Assembly: GCA_001632425.1 (NCBI GenBank)
Contig: KV425567.1
Coordinates: 1-64,000, forward strand
Direction of reading: 5' to 3'
From: Neolentinus lepideus HHB14362 ss-1
Lineage: Eukaryota; Basidiomycota; Agaricomycetes; Gloeophyllales; Gloeophyllaceae
DNA length: 64,000 nucleotides
In this document: positions 54,849 to 64,000 of the stretch, piece by piece
How the letters are laid out: each line of letters starts with the position of its first letter
Numbering within the stretch: position 1 is the stretch's first letter
Notes under the pieces: model-generated
What the model saw: only the letters and a program-made list of their open reading frames with translations
Database searches by the model: none
What the model was told of the DNA's origin: nothing
Position numbers and translations under genes: made by a program

Positions 54849-56698
54849 TGGTATTGCTATCGTACATGACGCTTTAGAGTAACGCGGTCATTTGTTCTCT
54901 GTCGTATTGGAGTGCAGGTCGTCTGATCCTCGACTGTTCGACTTATCCCTCTTGGGTCTCTACTATGTATCCCGTCAAGTCATAATTGGCGGGCACGATC
55001 ACCCAGCACTTGAAAGGTATCAGATCAACATTGATGTATCCACATTCACAAACGTTCAGACCGATATTTCCATCTGGAGAGTCTCATGTTACGGCCTAGG
55101 AGCGGAGCATGACCAGACGCGAAATAATGTGGCGTACAAGCTCTCTTCGATGATGCGCGTATGTTCTCGACTGACCAGACAGGATTGGGGAGAAACTGAC
55201 GCACAATTCCCCTCATCACACAGGAGTTGACAACACGAGTTAGCCACGTTCACCTCACGATGTCGCGCACTTGCAGCATGTCCTCTGACCGACAGATCAC
55301 TTGGCTTCTAGCCTACGGCGCCGGCCATAGGAAGTACCTGGTCAGGGGCCAGGACTGTGCGTGCAGCTGCCTGAGGGTAGTATTATCCATATGTGTCCCG
55401 TGGATGGACTAGAAATGCGGACAGTGTGGTGCGCTCGTGGTACGGATCAAGAATGCTCCCCGTAGTCTGAGCATATGACAATCTCTGACTTCGTCTAGAG
55501 CTACTTTCGCCCGCCGACAACAGATTGGGAGGCGGCGAAATACCGACCCTGCAGGTCGGTTATCACCGGTACCATTGACCAACCCACTTCCCGTTATTAT
55601 TGACAGCAGGTTTATTTCACGGTTGGGGCGCTCGGGGATCATCAAAACAGCAGGGAAGGTGAAGTGCCTCTTTAAATTATGACACGCTTGCTTCGGTCAC
55701 CGCCTCAGTGCCTGCATAAATACGACGAGGGAGTAGATATGCACTCCCATTCTGCTCAAGGTGAAGCTGGTCTTTACATCTGGCTGGTCTCAACATTGAA
55801 CGAGCAGCATGTGTCATAACGTTAGTTGCATGTCTCTTTGCATTTATGCCTCATTGGCCGCACTAACACCAGGAACAACTTGTCCAGATTATCGACGGTC
55901 GCTGGCACACGCCTTGTGGGCATTTCATTGCCATCTCCACCCACAGACAGGATTGCCAGAGGCCAAACTGCGTCTTCAGCAGGCGCCATGTCCATCTCAT
56001 AGGTCCGCGATCCTGAGCGTCATAATAACGACGCATAGAACTGATTTCGGACTTCCGCGTACAGGATGCACGTCTCGATCCTGTATCCGATTAATGGATC
56101 TTCCAGTTCGTAACCCCATAAGAATAAGCCCGACCTCTTGTGCCGATTGCACAATACGTGCTCGAGGGCCACCCTTACCAATGGCCGAGGGAAGGCGATA
56201 TTAGGTACACCGAATGACAGCGGACTGTCGTACTCTAAACTTGCTCGACTAATTATGATAGACCTGGCTTGAGGCCTCTTTCAGCTATATGTATAGCCCT
56301 ATGCCCGATGACGTATATTAGTGCTTTTATATGGGAGGACCGAGGTACAACCTTACAATTGATGCGTTCTTGATCTGCCCGTGTTTGATTTGTATTTATT
56401 TAATCTGCAGTCGATATCTGGCATTGGGGTAATGATGTGCAACTGAAAAAAACAAGTGATCCATCGTTCATCAAGAGGTATTAATATTATAATAGAGCAA
56501 AGGCTGCGGGCGCTTAGCACTGTCTCTTAACCAGACTCTCTGCAGTGCGACCACGAATTGTGCACACGCATTCGGGCTACGCAAACTCTTAGCTTCGCAC
56601 CCGTCCATCCGCACCTTTGTGTCCAAAGGTCCTAGTAGATCGGCGTACCGCAGGGACTGGCGACGAGGGCGCTGGTCGCAGCGCGAATGCGGCAGTTA
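54849..56698. other. 1.85 kb without a supported gene
   Basis: Frames on both strands are short and lack recognisable domains; the longest plus-strand frames (54892-55230 and 55809-56204) have no family signature and the first has no ATG. The stretch 56430-56600 is AT-rich. I see no tRNA or repeat structure by eye. Confidence 0.4.
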
Positions 56699-57574
56699 TA
56701 GTGTTGCCACGGCTCGGCTTTTTCCGGCCAGCCGTACTGTCGGAAACCTAGTATTCGGACACCCTACAATATATGCCTTGTCCTACCTGCTATATTCCTC
56801 ATATTGGTTCCATTTTACCTGCAAAATGTCGGCATACATTGTGTCTATCATTCCCAAGTAGCTCCAAATTTTTGTGTACAATGCAGCTGAGTGTAGAAAT
56901 ATTTTATTTTCATCACAGCTGTTGTGGCAAAAGACTATGTACTCGGACAGCGTACATAGCACCCATTTCTGCATCCCAAACAAGGCTTAAACTTGGCATA
57001 CTATATCCCCTAATATGCTGGACTATGGTTCAGTACATTTTAGGGATGAATGAGAACATATGCAGTAGATACAAATTGTGCCCCAACCCAGATATCATGC
57101 AAGCCACGGAACATTCAGGTTGTCTCTGCTGCAGGACACAACTGCCCTCGTCCTAATGCTACCCAGACTCCATCATTTAGGTCCCATAGACAATGCATGC
57201 AACCCAAACGAGCCAATCTCCAACTGACAATGACATCTCCCTTTTACTTTTCCACCCCTCCACTTTGCCTGCAGATACACCTTAACCCGGGTTCCCAGTC
57301 CCCCACCGCACTGACAAAATTAAGGAAAAAATACCTTGGGGTACCTTCACTATATCTCAAGCCATTCACATAGTTTCTTGAGGCCAGCAGTCAGAGAGAA
57401 TGCAACAGGAGGCTTTGAAGTCGGGGAGGTCAAGTTGACTGACATTCTGCGAGTGGCCACCTTGTCGGTCTCATAACAATTGTAAACAGAGGTTGATTTC
57501 CCTGTTCAGAGTCTCAAATAAGAGCCAAGATAGTGTGTAATTGACTAGAGTGCAACCAGAGATAGAGCAACGCC

Positions 57575-57748
57575 ATGGTGGATGACGAGAACGAGAGGAC
57601 TGTAGAAGGTGGCACTGCGCGGGAACGTGAAACATCGAAATCGGAGAACTCCGACGACAGCGACGATGATATCTCAGTCAGTTTTCAGCGTTCCTTCGTG
57701 AAACTTGGCAGCAGTGTGCACTCGAATCATAGCTTTCAAATGGTATAG
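57575..57748 (+). CDS. Small acidic ORF inside the inverted-repeat element
   Basis: This 57-codon frame from ATG 57575 begins MVDDENERTVEGGTARERE and contains SKSENSDDSDDDISVSFQ. It is strongly charged, ends at TAG 57748 and has no recognisable domain. It could be the first exon of a gene carried by the element and cut off by the inner insertion at 57834, or chance. Confidence 0.3.
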   Translation: MVDDENERTVEGGTARERETSKSENSDDSDDDISVSFQRSFVKLGSSVHSNHSFQMV

Positions 57749-57833
57749 AATTTGTAGTCTAATGGTAGCTAGGGAGGGAGAAAGAGCCCACTGTCCAAGT
57801 AGGCAGTGTGTCCGACTCACTGTGCACACCAGG

Positions 57834-58880
57834 CCGGCCTAAATTAGACAGGTAATCGATCGTTTTTGTACTTTCAGCCGGTAAGTGGTCGAATAAGGTC
57901 GAAACAGGTTTCGACTGAAAACCGGTTGAAATTATGATCTGGGCACTTAGTGCGATAAACGGTCGAAATTTGTCTGTTGATGCAGCACGGCTATCGTGGG
58001 AATGCCAGTATCGGACTTAAGAAATGGATGCGTTCAGACACGCTCTTGTTCATCTTGCCTCTGCCTACCATCCGTGAGTCTCTATGGTGTCTGATTCCTC
58101 TTTGCCGCAACTCTCGTAGGGTGTCTAGTATGCAGGTATGTTGCATCATTCATGATTTATCTTTGCTCATCAGGTTTACAGAGACCAGTCTTCACGGGTA
58201 TTGTACTGGACATGACGGGTCATGGGTTTATAGGTATGTATGTATACCTGTTGAGTTCTCTGATATGATGAGCTTATGTTTATGGATCCAGAGGTTCTTT
58301 AGCCGCCTTGTGATATATTGTGAGCATATACAAACATCGTGACATGTTTTACTGATCCTCAAGTTGTTTAAGGGCTCAGACCTGCAGTGTATGTCATTGC
58401 TCTACCCTTTTGCTCTTTCGGTCTCCTACCTCCGCTTCAATTTACTTCACATTTCCATTATTCCTATCTCAGATTTTGACTATTCATAGCTCACCGCCCT
58501 TCTACTGTAACATATTTTTCATTGTTGTACAGCCTGCTACCGTTGATCTAATGAAATTTGTGCTTTTCTCTGTTTGACACAATCTGGATGCAAATTGGAT
58601 GAAAAATGTGCTCGAAATTAAGGGGAAATCCTAGAGGACTGGTTGCACGGAAAATGGATTATTTTGGCTACGATAAACTGCTCAAATTTGATAAACACTA
58701 ACGAATGGAAAACCAGACGTTCCTGGGTTGAATTGAGCCCGGTAGACACCGGTCGGAATTCCCAATATTCGGGTCTATATTTCGACCGGTGGTTTCGTAT
58801 GGTAAACGTACATTTTGAGCCGTCTGGCGGCTGGAATACATCCGTCTGGCGTACGAACCTACCGGTCTAATTTAGGCCGG
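57834..58880. mobile_element. Inner inverted-repeat element or foldback
   Basis: Exact 16-bp inverted repeats lie at 57834-57849 (CCGGCCTAAATTAGAC) and 58865-58880. Inside both arms the word GGTCGAAA/TTTCGACC and CCGGT recur many times (for example 57895-57970 and 58738-58800), so the arms are partly complementary. No coding frame is supported. It interrupts the 2.4-kb element. Confidence 0.6.
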
Positions 58881-59190
58881 TCTCGCACTCCCAGAGACTG
58901 CCTGACCCGCGACAGTAAACAAGCCGTTTCCTCTCTGTAGTGCAAAACTTGATACAAAAATCTCAAAATATTGGAGGGAGTGTATAATTATATTTCACAT
59001 TTAATGTAAGAGTACTCAAGCGAGTGGATTTTTATAACACCCTGTAGTGGAAACGGCTCGTTCATCGGAAAAAGCCGAGCCGTGGCAACACTAGGTAGTT
59101 ACCGGATTCAGAATAACACAAGGACCCACATATCAGGCAGTCACGTGGTTGTGGCTCTTGTTCTGTTTCGGCAACGAACAATGGACGCTT

Positions 59191-61135
59191 ATGATCGCTT
59201 CCACAGTACTGATGGCAATCATAGCATATGGGTATAAAGCTGGACGGACTCTTCTTGCGTTGCTCAGTTTTTTCTGTCTCTGTCTTAGACTCAAGTCTGT
59301 TATGTCCAGGTTCGCTCGAGCTTTCATGAGAATAGGCGACGGCCTGCAGGCCGTCGAAAATCTCCGGATGTATCTTATGAAGGCTGCTCTACCGCAGATG
59401 GTCATCGATCCAGAGGCAGTTCGTGTCCCTCCTGAGGGACACAAGAGCCATGCCAACTCCATCTTGGGGCGCCCGGAAAAGTATCGATTACTTGAAGAAA
59501 TCGAGCACATAAGACCACGAGATTTTGACCGTTTAGTCAGTGAATGTGAGTCGGGAGTCAGGACTTGTCAACGCGCAAAGTTAACGAGGACGAGGCATTT
59601 AGTCGTGGACAGATTCATACCGAGCGAACCGTTATCGGAGAAGGATGAAGATCAAAAGTCAGGATTAAGCATATCTGTTCCGGCTGGAGCACTTTTCGAT
59701 ATTCCCAAGCCTAGGCTAGGCAGTGCTTCAGATATCAACGAGTAGGTTTTTCAGAGCTACATCAGCTGGTGATTTTATTTAATGCAGATTGTATTCAGCG
59801 TTGGCCAGTGGCTGAACGTGCTACCCTTACAGACAGTGCAAAGAATTGTACATTTAGCATGGCCAGACGTATGTGATTGGAGAGTGCAACGAGTTAAAAC
59901 CGAAGACAAAGACTGCGATTTATTCCGTCATTTCTACTGGACACGCAAGGATACTGCCGGACGACAGGATGATGACTTGGGCTTGCATTCGGCGGTGCTC
60001 GCGTTTCAACCTCCTTGGATTCTTACTCGTCAGGATCTACAAGCATTTATACGATGCCAATTGGTCTGTCCTGACTGTCATTCGTCTCAGCGGTATACTT
60101 ACAACGTACCCCAGCTTCCTAGCTTTGAGACAGTGCTAGAACAAGAGGATGGTGATGATGGATATAAGAGTGAGCAGCGCTTATGGGCTAGGGTCAGTAT
60201 CCAAGGTCGTTCCCCACGTCTCTCATGTATCTGAGGTGTCGTAGATTTGGGATACATGCTTCAATAAGCAATGTCCATGGTTTGTCCTGTCAAACGCAGG
60301 TTGCTGGGTTTTTGGCACATTCACCAAAGGTATGTAACAAGACGCGGTCATCTCGCTGCTTACCCACCTGCTGTAGGGTGGAGAAGGGCGTTCGTGTCTC
60401 CGATCATCGACATCAGATCAAAGAAGCCCACGGTCCTTGAGTGTTTGGTCTACTGGCTTGCTTCCGCTGTAGGAGTGCCTGGAGGATGGGTCATCCCAGA
60501 GGTGGGTAATGAACCCCCATACAGCTCTATCGAGACGTCATGCATTCTATACGACCTTCTGGAAATTGATGCCGAGGCTACCGTGGCGCTCGCCCTTCTC
60601 ACCTAACGTTCGGCGTGCTCTCGTCCATGGAAATTGATCTCACGCCCTCTTCTTCGCCAACGTGTAGGTCCCTGAACTCGTTCAAAGGTTGCCGCCGAGT
60701 ATCTCAATCGCACCTGTTGGTGTTAGGCTCAAGTATCCTGAGTCGGAATCAGATTGGGATGGCAAAAGCGACAGTAGGTGTCACTGTCACGGCGAATGTG
60801 AAGCACGCACTGAACGAATTTGTCATCTCTCTGCATAACCAGCTGTGCCATCCTCAGCACATCTGGAAGATGACTTATATAGCGACCTCATCAGTGTCGA
60901 GGGAGTCTCCCTCGGCAGGAGGTTACGAGCTCCTATCATGCTACCGCCAAACCCACAGAGGCTTTACGTCTCTGTCAGCGATTGGCAGGACCAACTAGTC
61001 CCCCCCAATCGGGAAGGGAGCTCATCGCCTTCAGTAAGGACAGAAGGATCCGAAGTCTCGCAATCGTCCGAGTGGTCCAACTATTCAAACCGCACCGTCC
61101 TTGGCATACCAAGTCAAAGTCGTTGGGTCGACTGA
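59191..61135 (+). CDS. Unrecognised spliced gene (possibly two)
   Basis: A plus-strand frame with first ATG at 59191 encodes a hydrophobic N-terminus (STVLMAIIAYGYKAGRTLLALL) and then a soluble stretch to TAG 59743-59745. A second frame from ATG 59782 (MQIVFSVGQWLNVLPLQTV) runs through good splice sites: WAR|(60193-60242)|IWDTCFNKQCPWFV, then GTFTK|(60331-60376)|GWRRAFVSPIIDIRS, and on toward 60606. A final frame ends SRWVD at about 61135. The first and second blocks do not join in phase at the obvious sites, so this may be two genes or one degraded gene. I recognise no domain; CPDCHSSQ and DTCFNKQC could bind metal. Confidence 0.45.
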
Positions 61136-61269
61136 GGTTTTTCGTGATACGCAGTGGTTCGGATGAATGATCATGGGTAGATATACAGAAATGTAATATC
61201 AGATGCACGGGCAGCTACACAGTAATGTACAAGTTTTGGTTCCGAATTGATTGAGATCGCCCTGCTGTT

Positions 61270-62642
61270 TTAACTTCTGCGACTGTCTTCAACTGGTGAC
61301 GGCACTTTAGATGGGGTGCTCCCGCCATGAGAGGAGTTCGGAGTTCTACCTTGCAATCCAGCGTCCTGAGAACTGCTAGTCCTGTTAATTTGAGAGAAAG
61401 GATGGTACAGCGACTTCCGCGATGGTACAGCTGGAGGCGTCACCTATGGACAGAGTCAGGAGACATATAGGACAAGGCAATGATAGCAGATCCTACAGCG
61501 ATCACTGGCTGAAGGTAGTCTGCCGAGCCCGCGACATCTTGGGCACTATAGAATTCCAGCAGAATCGCCAACGCATCTAATCAGGTGCGTGTGATGAGTT
61601 TGTCTAGGGGTTATCAACTAAGACTCCTTACCTGCAACTCCGGCTAGTTCTACTTCGTTAAAGGCAAAATGCTCTATTGCCAATCGGGATGCGTTCGGTG
61701 AAGTCGCTTTGTGTGACGGTGGGGTAGGTAGAGAGGACACAGGTGCGGGCGAAGAGAGCCGAGCGTCGAGAGATGCGGATTGAGGACCGTCAGCTACTCG
61801 CTGCGCAAGGATATAACATGCAGCGGCAATCACTTGAGAAGGATATAAGATGCAAAGAGGCGTTCGATATCTAAACCGAGATGATGTATGAAGACATTTC
61901 ATACAGCCAGAATACTCACGAGTCACTGGCAAAACTCCAACTGTATTCTTGTACCAGAAATTCATCAGGATGGGTGTCAAATAAGTCTGCCAACTCCGTG
62001 TGGGGACTGTCTACGACGAAATCAAAGCACAAAGCTTCAAGCAGTGCCTCCTCAGTTTGCAGGATCCTAGCCTGGCACAATTCTACTTCCTAGTGTATCT
62101 CTCAGCATTGTATACGAGGAACAGGGAAACCACGCACAGGACTGTCTGGAGGTACTTGACCAGCTTCCACACCCGTCACTTTCATGTGGTACACCTTGGC
62201 GACATCACGCAGTTTCCTACCACACTCTTCTGTCTTGGTGGCTAGGAAAATGCAAGATGCAGCAACATCCTGTGAATACATCATTACAAGATGAACCCTC
62301 AGACGCGAAGTTTAAGGCGTGATTGCACTTGTCGATGGTAGTCCTCCATAGAATAACGCATATAGAACCGGTGAAACCAAGTTGCGGCGGTATACATGGC
62401 AGATCCAGGGCTGAAGCGCAACTGAAGTTCAGTGGATCAGCAATGTCAATCCTGGTCCGTCTACAAACTCACAGTGCAAGCGACGTGCCCAACCGAAAGA
62501 GAAACTCAACCCCTCGGGCACGGTCATACAGCTCATTTTCCAGAGAGATACCTGATGTTTCGGCGCTAGGTGTTGCACTCAGGGCGCTCAGTGGGAATAG
62601 CCATTGCGAGGAGGATGGCGAAGAGTAGCTTACAGCACCCAT
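61270..62642 (-). CDS. Cyclin (transcription-type, cyclin K/T/L or Ctk2-like)
   Basis: The start is ATG 62642 (MGAVSYSSPSSSQWLFPLSA), with several introns of about 50 nt. The cyclin box reads MYTAATWFHRFYMRYSMEDYHRQ, then DVAASCIFLATKTEECGRKLRDVAKVYHMKV. The next exon reads EVELCQARILQTEEALLEALCFDFVVDSPHTELADLF. The second fold includes LYPSQVIAAACYILAQRV. A Ser/Pro-rich tail ends PSPVEDSRRS with TAA at 61270-61272. The ATKTEE and CFDF blocks are typical of cyclins C/K/L/T and yeast Ctk2, partners of CTD kinases in transcription elongation. Which subtype cannot be settled by eye. Confidence 0.88.
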
Positions 62643-63014
62643 GATGAACGTGTAGAGGCAGACTGGAGGCTCGAGCACTGAGTATGTCGACGCCACGTGG
62701 TGTCCACGTGTATCGAGAAAGATCGCGCACAGATCCGACGGACCCTCTCGGACGCACAATGTTCTTTCTCCGCTGCGCTGATGTAACTTTATCTGTCCAC
62801 TGTTGTCTCTGGGCGGCGTTGTCCATTGTATGCTCTCGTCTAGTGAATTGTTCCGACCTTTGCTTTGCACGATATTTGCCGGTGATGAATCCAGGTTATG
62901 ATTCTTCTTAAAACCGAGTTGTCCCGCTATATACGCTATGACCTGCAGGCTCGGTACAATCGCCGCGTCTCCGGCAAACAACATCGTATCGATTTTCACA
63001 CTGGCATATTCTGC
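62643..63014. other. Intergenic
   Basis: About 370 bp lie between the cyclin start and the stop of the next minus-strand frame. It contains no supported feature beyond presumed promoter and 3' UTR. Confidence 0.4.
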
Positions 63015-63266
63015 CTACGGTAGTACATCTTCCACCGCTCCTCCATACAGATCGTTGAGATCACGGCAGAAGGCCTGAATTTCGGGATCCTCCCTGTTCA
63101 CGCTGGTGTCGTGCGGGGAATCTATATCTATTGGTTGAATGGTCCCATACATTGTACGAAGCCCCAGTACGCGCATTATCTCGGATCGGCGCGTGTTTAC
63201 CGCACGGACGTCAAAGAAGAAGCGCGGCAGATTTCGCACATTCCTAGGCACAATCCGCTCAAGCAA
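63015..63266 (-). CDS. Unrecognised terminal exon
   Basis: This open minus-strand frame, stop at 63015, reads ERIVPRNVRNLPRFFFDVRAV, then RRSEIMRVLGLRTMYGTIQPI, and ends AFCRDLNDLYGGAVEDVLP. It is protein-like, with no recognised family, and looks like the last exon of a gene whose upstream exons would lie between 63270 and the right edge or beyond. I could not connect them. Confidence 0.4.
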   Translation of the reverse strand: MLERIVPRNVRNLPRFFFDVRAVNTRRSEIMRVLGLRTMYGTIQPIDIDSPHDTSVNREDPEIQAFCRDLNDLYGGAVEDVLP

Positions 63267-64000
63267 GACATTTTGGCCTCTCCCTGCACTGTCATTTCTC
63301 GTCTTTTATCGTCCCGTAGGACGCAACATCTGCATGGTGGTAACTTGGTGCGCCCCACCTGGATTATCCTGTAGTCACTGCTTTGGGAAGCCTCCGCTTT
63401 TTGGGAAGACAGTGTGGGAGATCGATATGCGGTATCAACGTCCTAAATGCTACTGATTCCGCTGTCATTCATGCAATACGCATTACCTGGATGTCGCATC
63501 TGCGCTGAAGCCCTCCCTTCTCTCATGGGTGTTACCGACAGATCTATGTCAGCACATGAGGCCAAAGGGTGTTTTACTTCTCTATTCCATGCATAACGTA
63601 ATAATGTTGACCACTCACAACAGTCCTTCTAATAAAACGCGGTCCATTTGCCGCTCTATGTTTGTGTCTCGAACCTAGAAGATTCTCATTATATCAAAAT
63701 TATGTGTCGGTCCTTGTCCCGTGTTAGACCAGAGTCCCGTTGTCTGGCCAATTCTGAAGCAGCTCAGTTTTCTCGTTGTTCAGCCCCGCCTGTCGGTAAA
63801 TTAGGCACTCGACTACGGTCAATGAAGTTGTGTCCGTGGATGTTGCCGTTTCCTCACTGCAATCTCCGTTTTCCAAGGTTTGAGCTGTTGTATCTACTTT
63901 TCAGAAGCCTACTCACGGGGCGGGGAAATAGGTACAAACCAACTCGGCCAGTATTTTCGAGCAATGTCCCTCGTTACTAGTTCTCCACAGCGGCGCAAGG
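63267..64000. other. Right-edge region, unresolved
   Basis: Short frames occur on both strands with no recognised domains. It may contain further exons of the minus-strand gene ending at 63015. Confidence 0.35.

Larger units (their letters stand above)
56697..59095. mobile_element. 2.4-kb inverted-repeat DNA element with TA target duplication
   Basis: The ends 56699-56726 and 59066-59093 are exact inverted repeats over 28 bp, beginning TAGTGTTGCCACGGCTCGGC. If the outer TA is target duplication, the terminal repeat is 26 bp. Both ends are themselves partly palindromic (ACGGCTCG and CGAGCCGT). No transposase frame is seen, so the copy looks non-autonomous or decayed. A second inverted-repeat structure (57834-58880) lies inside. 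TA duplication suggests a Tc1/mariner or pogo-like mobiliser; this is inference. Confidence 0.85.

Noticed and set aside
54892..55412. Plus-strand frames after the bS21m gene
   Set aside because: The first has no ATG and neither shows a family signature.

Overview
The window is nuclear DNA of a filamentous basidiomycete, most likely an Agaricomycete. Genes are dense and rich in introns, with GT..AG introns mostly 45-75 nt long and several very small exons. The gene content is fungal: FKS-type 1,3-beta-glucan synthase, a UPF0658 Golgi membrane protein, an Mgr3-like protein, an F-box/XPA-like protein and a Tad1/L1-type LINE. Assignments come from reading translated motifs and hand-joining exons; no database search was run.

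Layout: 1-5.1 kb is a minus-strand LINE retrotransposon. It has two overlapping ORF1-type frames and an endonuclease/reverse-transcriptase frame that runs off the left edge. 5.7-7.7 kb has an unrecognised exon and an F-box/XPA-like gene. 8.0-10.2 kb has no supported gene. 10.2-13.6 kb is RAD3/XPD (minus). 13.85-20 kb is a distinctly GC-rich block with GAL7 (plus), an Mgr3-like gene (minus) and dipeptidyl peptidase III (plus). 20.1-24.3 kb carries a PTC7-type phosphatase and a leucine-rich/disordered protein (both minus). 24.7-30.65 kb is the 11-exon glucan synthase (plus). 31-37 kb has an endonuclease III-like glycosylase (minus), a FHIP-like trafficking protein (plus) and a DNAJC9-like co-chaperone (minus). 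37.05-38.02 kb is a MITE-like element with exact terminal inverted repeats, a TA target duplication and a second element nested inside.

39.1-44.5 kb has UPF0658 (minus), a SET-domain methyltransferase (minus) and a YMR226C-type short-chain dehydrogenase (plus). 44.7-50.5 kb has a 1228-residue disordered protein and a CCCH zinc-finger/coiled-coil protein (both minus). 50.9-54.85 kb has an Eht1/Eeb1-type alpha/beta hydrolase (plus), a Gir2/RWDD1 protein (minus) and mitochondrial bS21m (plus). 56.7-59.1 kb is a 2.4-kb inverted-repeat element with a second inverted-repeat structure inside it. 59.2-61.1 kb holds an unrecognised plus-strand gene, 61.27-62.64 kb a cyclin (minus), and the right edge an unrecognised minus-strand exon.

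The genes do not form an evident pathway cluster; this looks like ordinary housekeeping gene space interrupted by mobile elements. The strongest unusual signals are very small exons (3, 6, 11 and 15 nt) required by conserved protein reading frames, two GC-AG introns, the compact GC-rich three-gene block, the ATGA-overlapping LINE frames, and the nested inverted-repeat elements. I saw no evidence for a wholly new multi-gene system.
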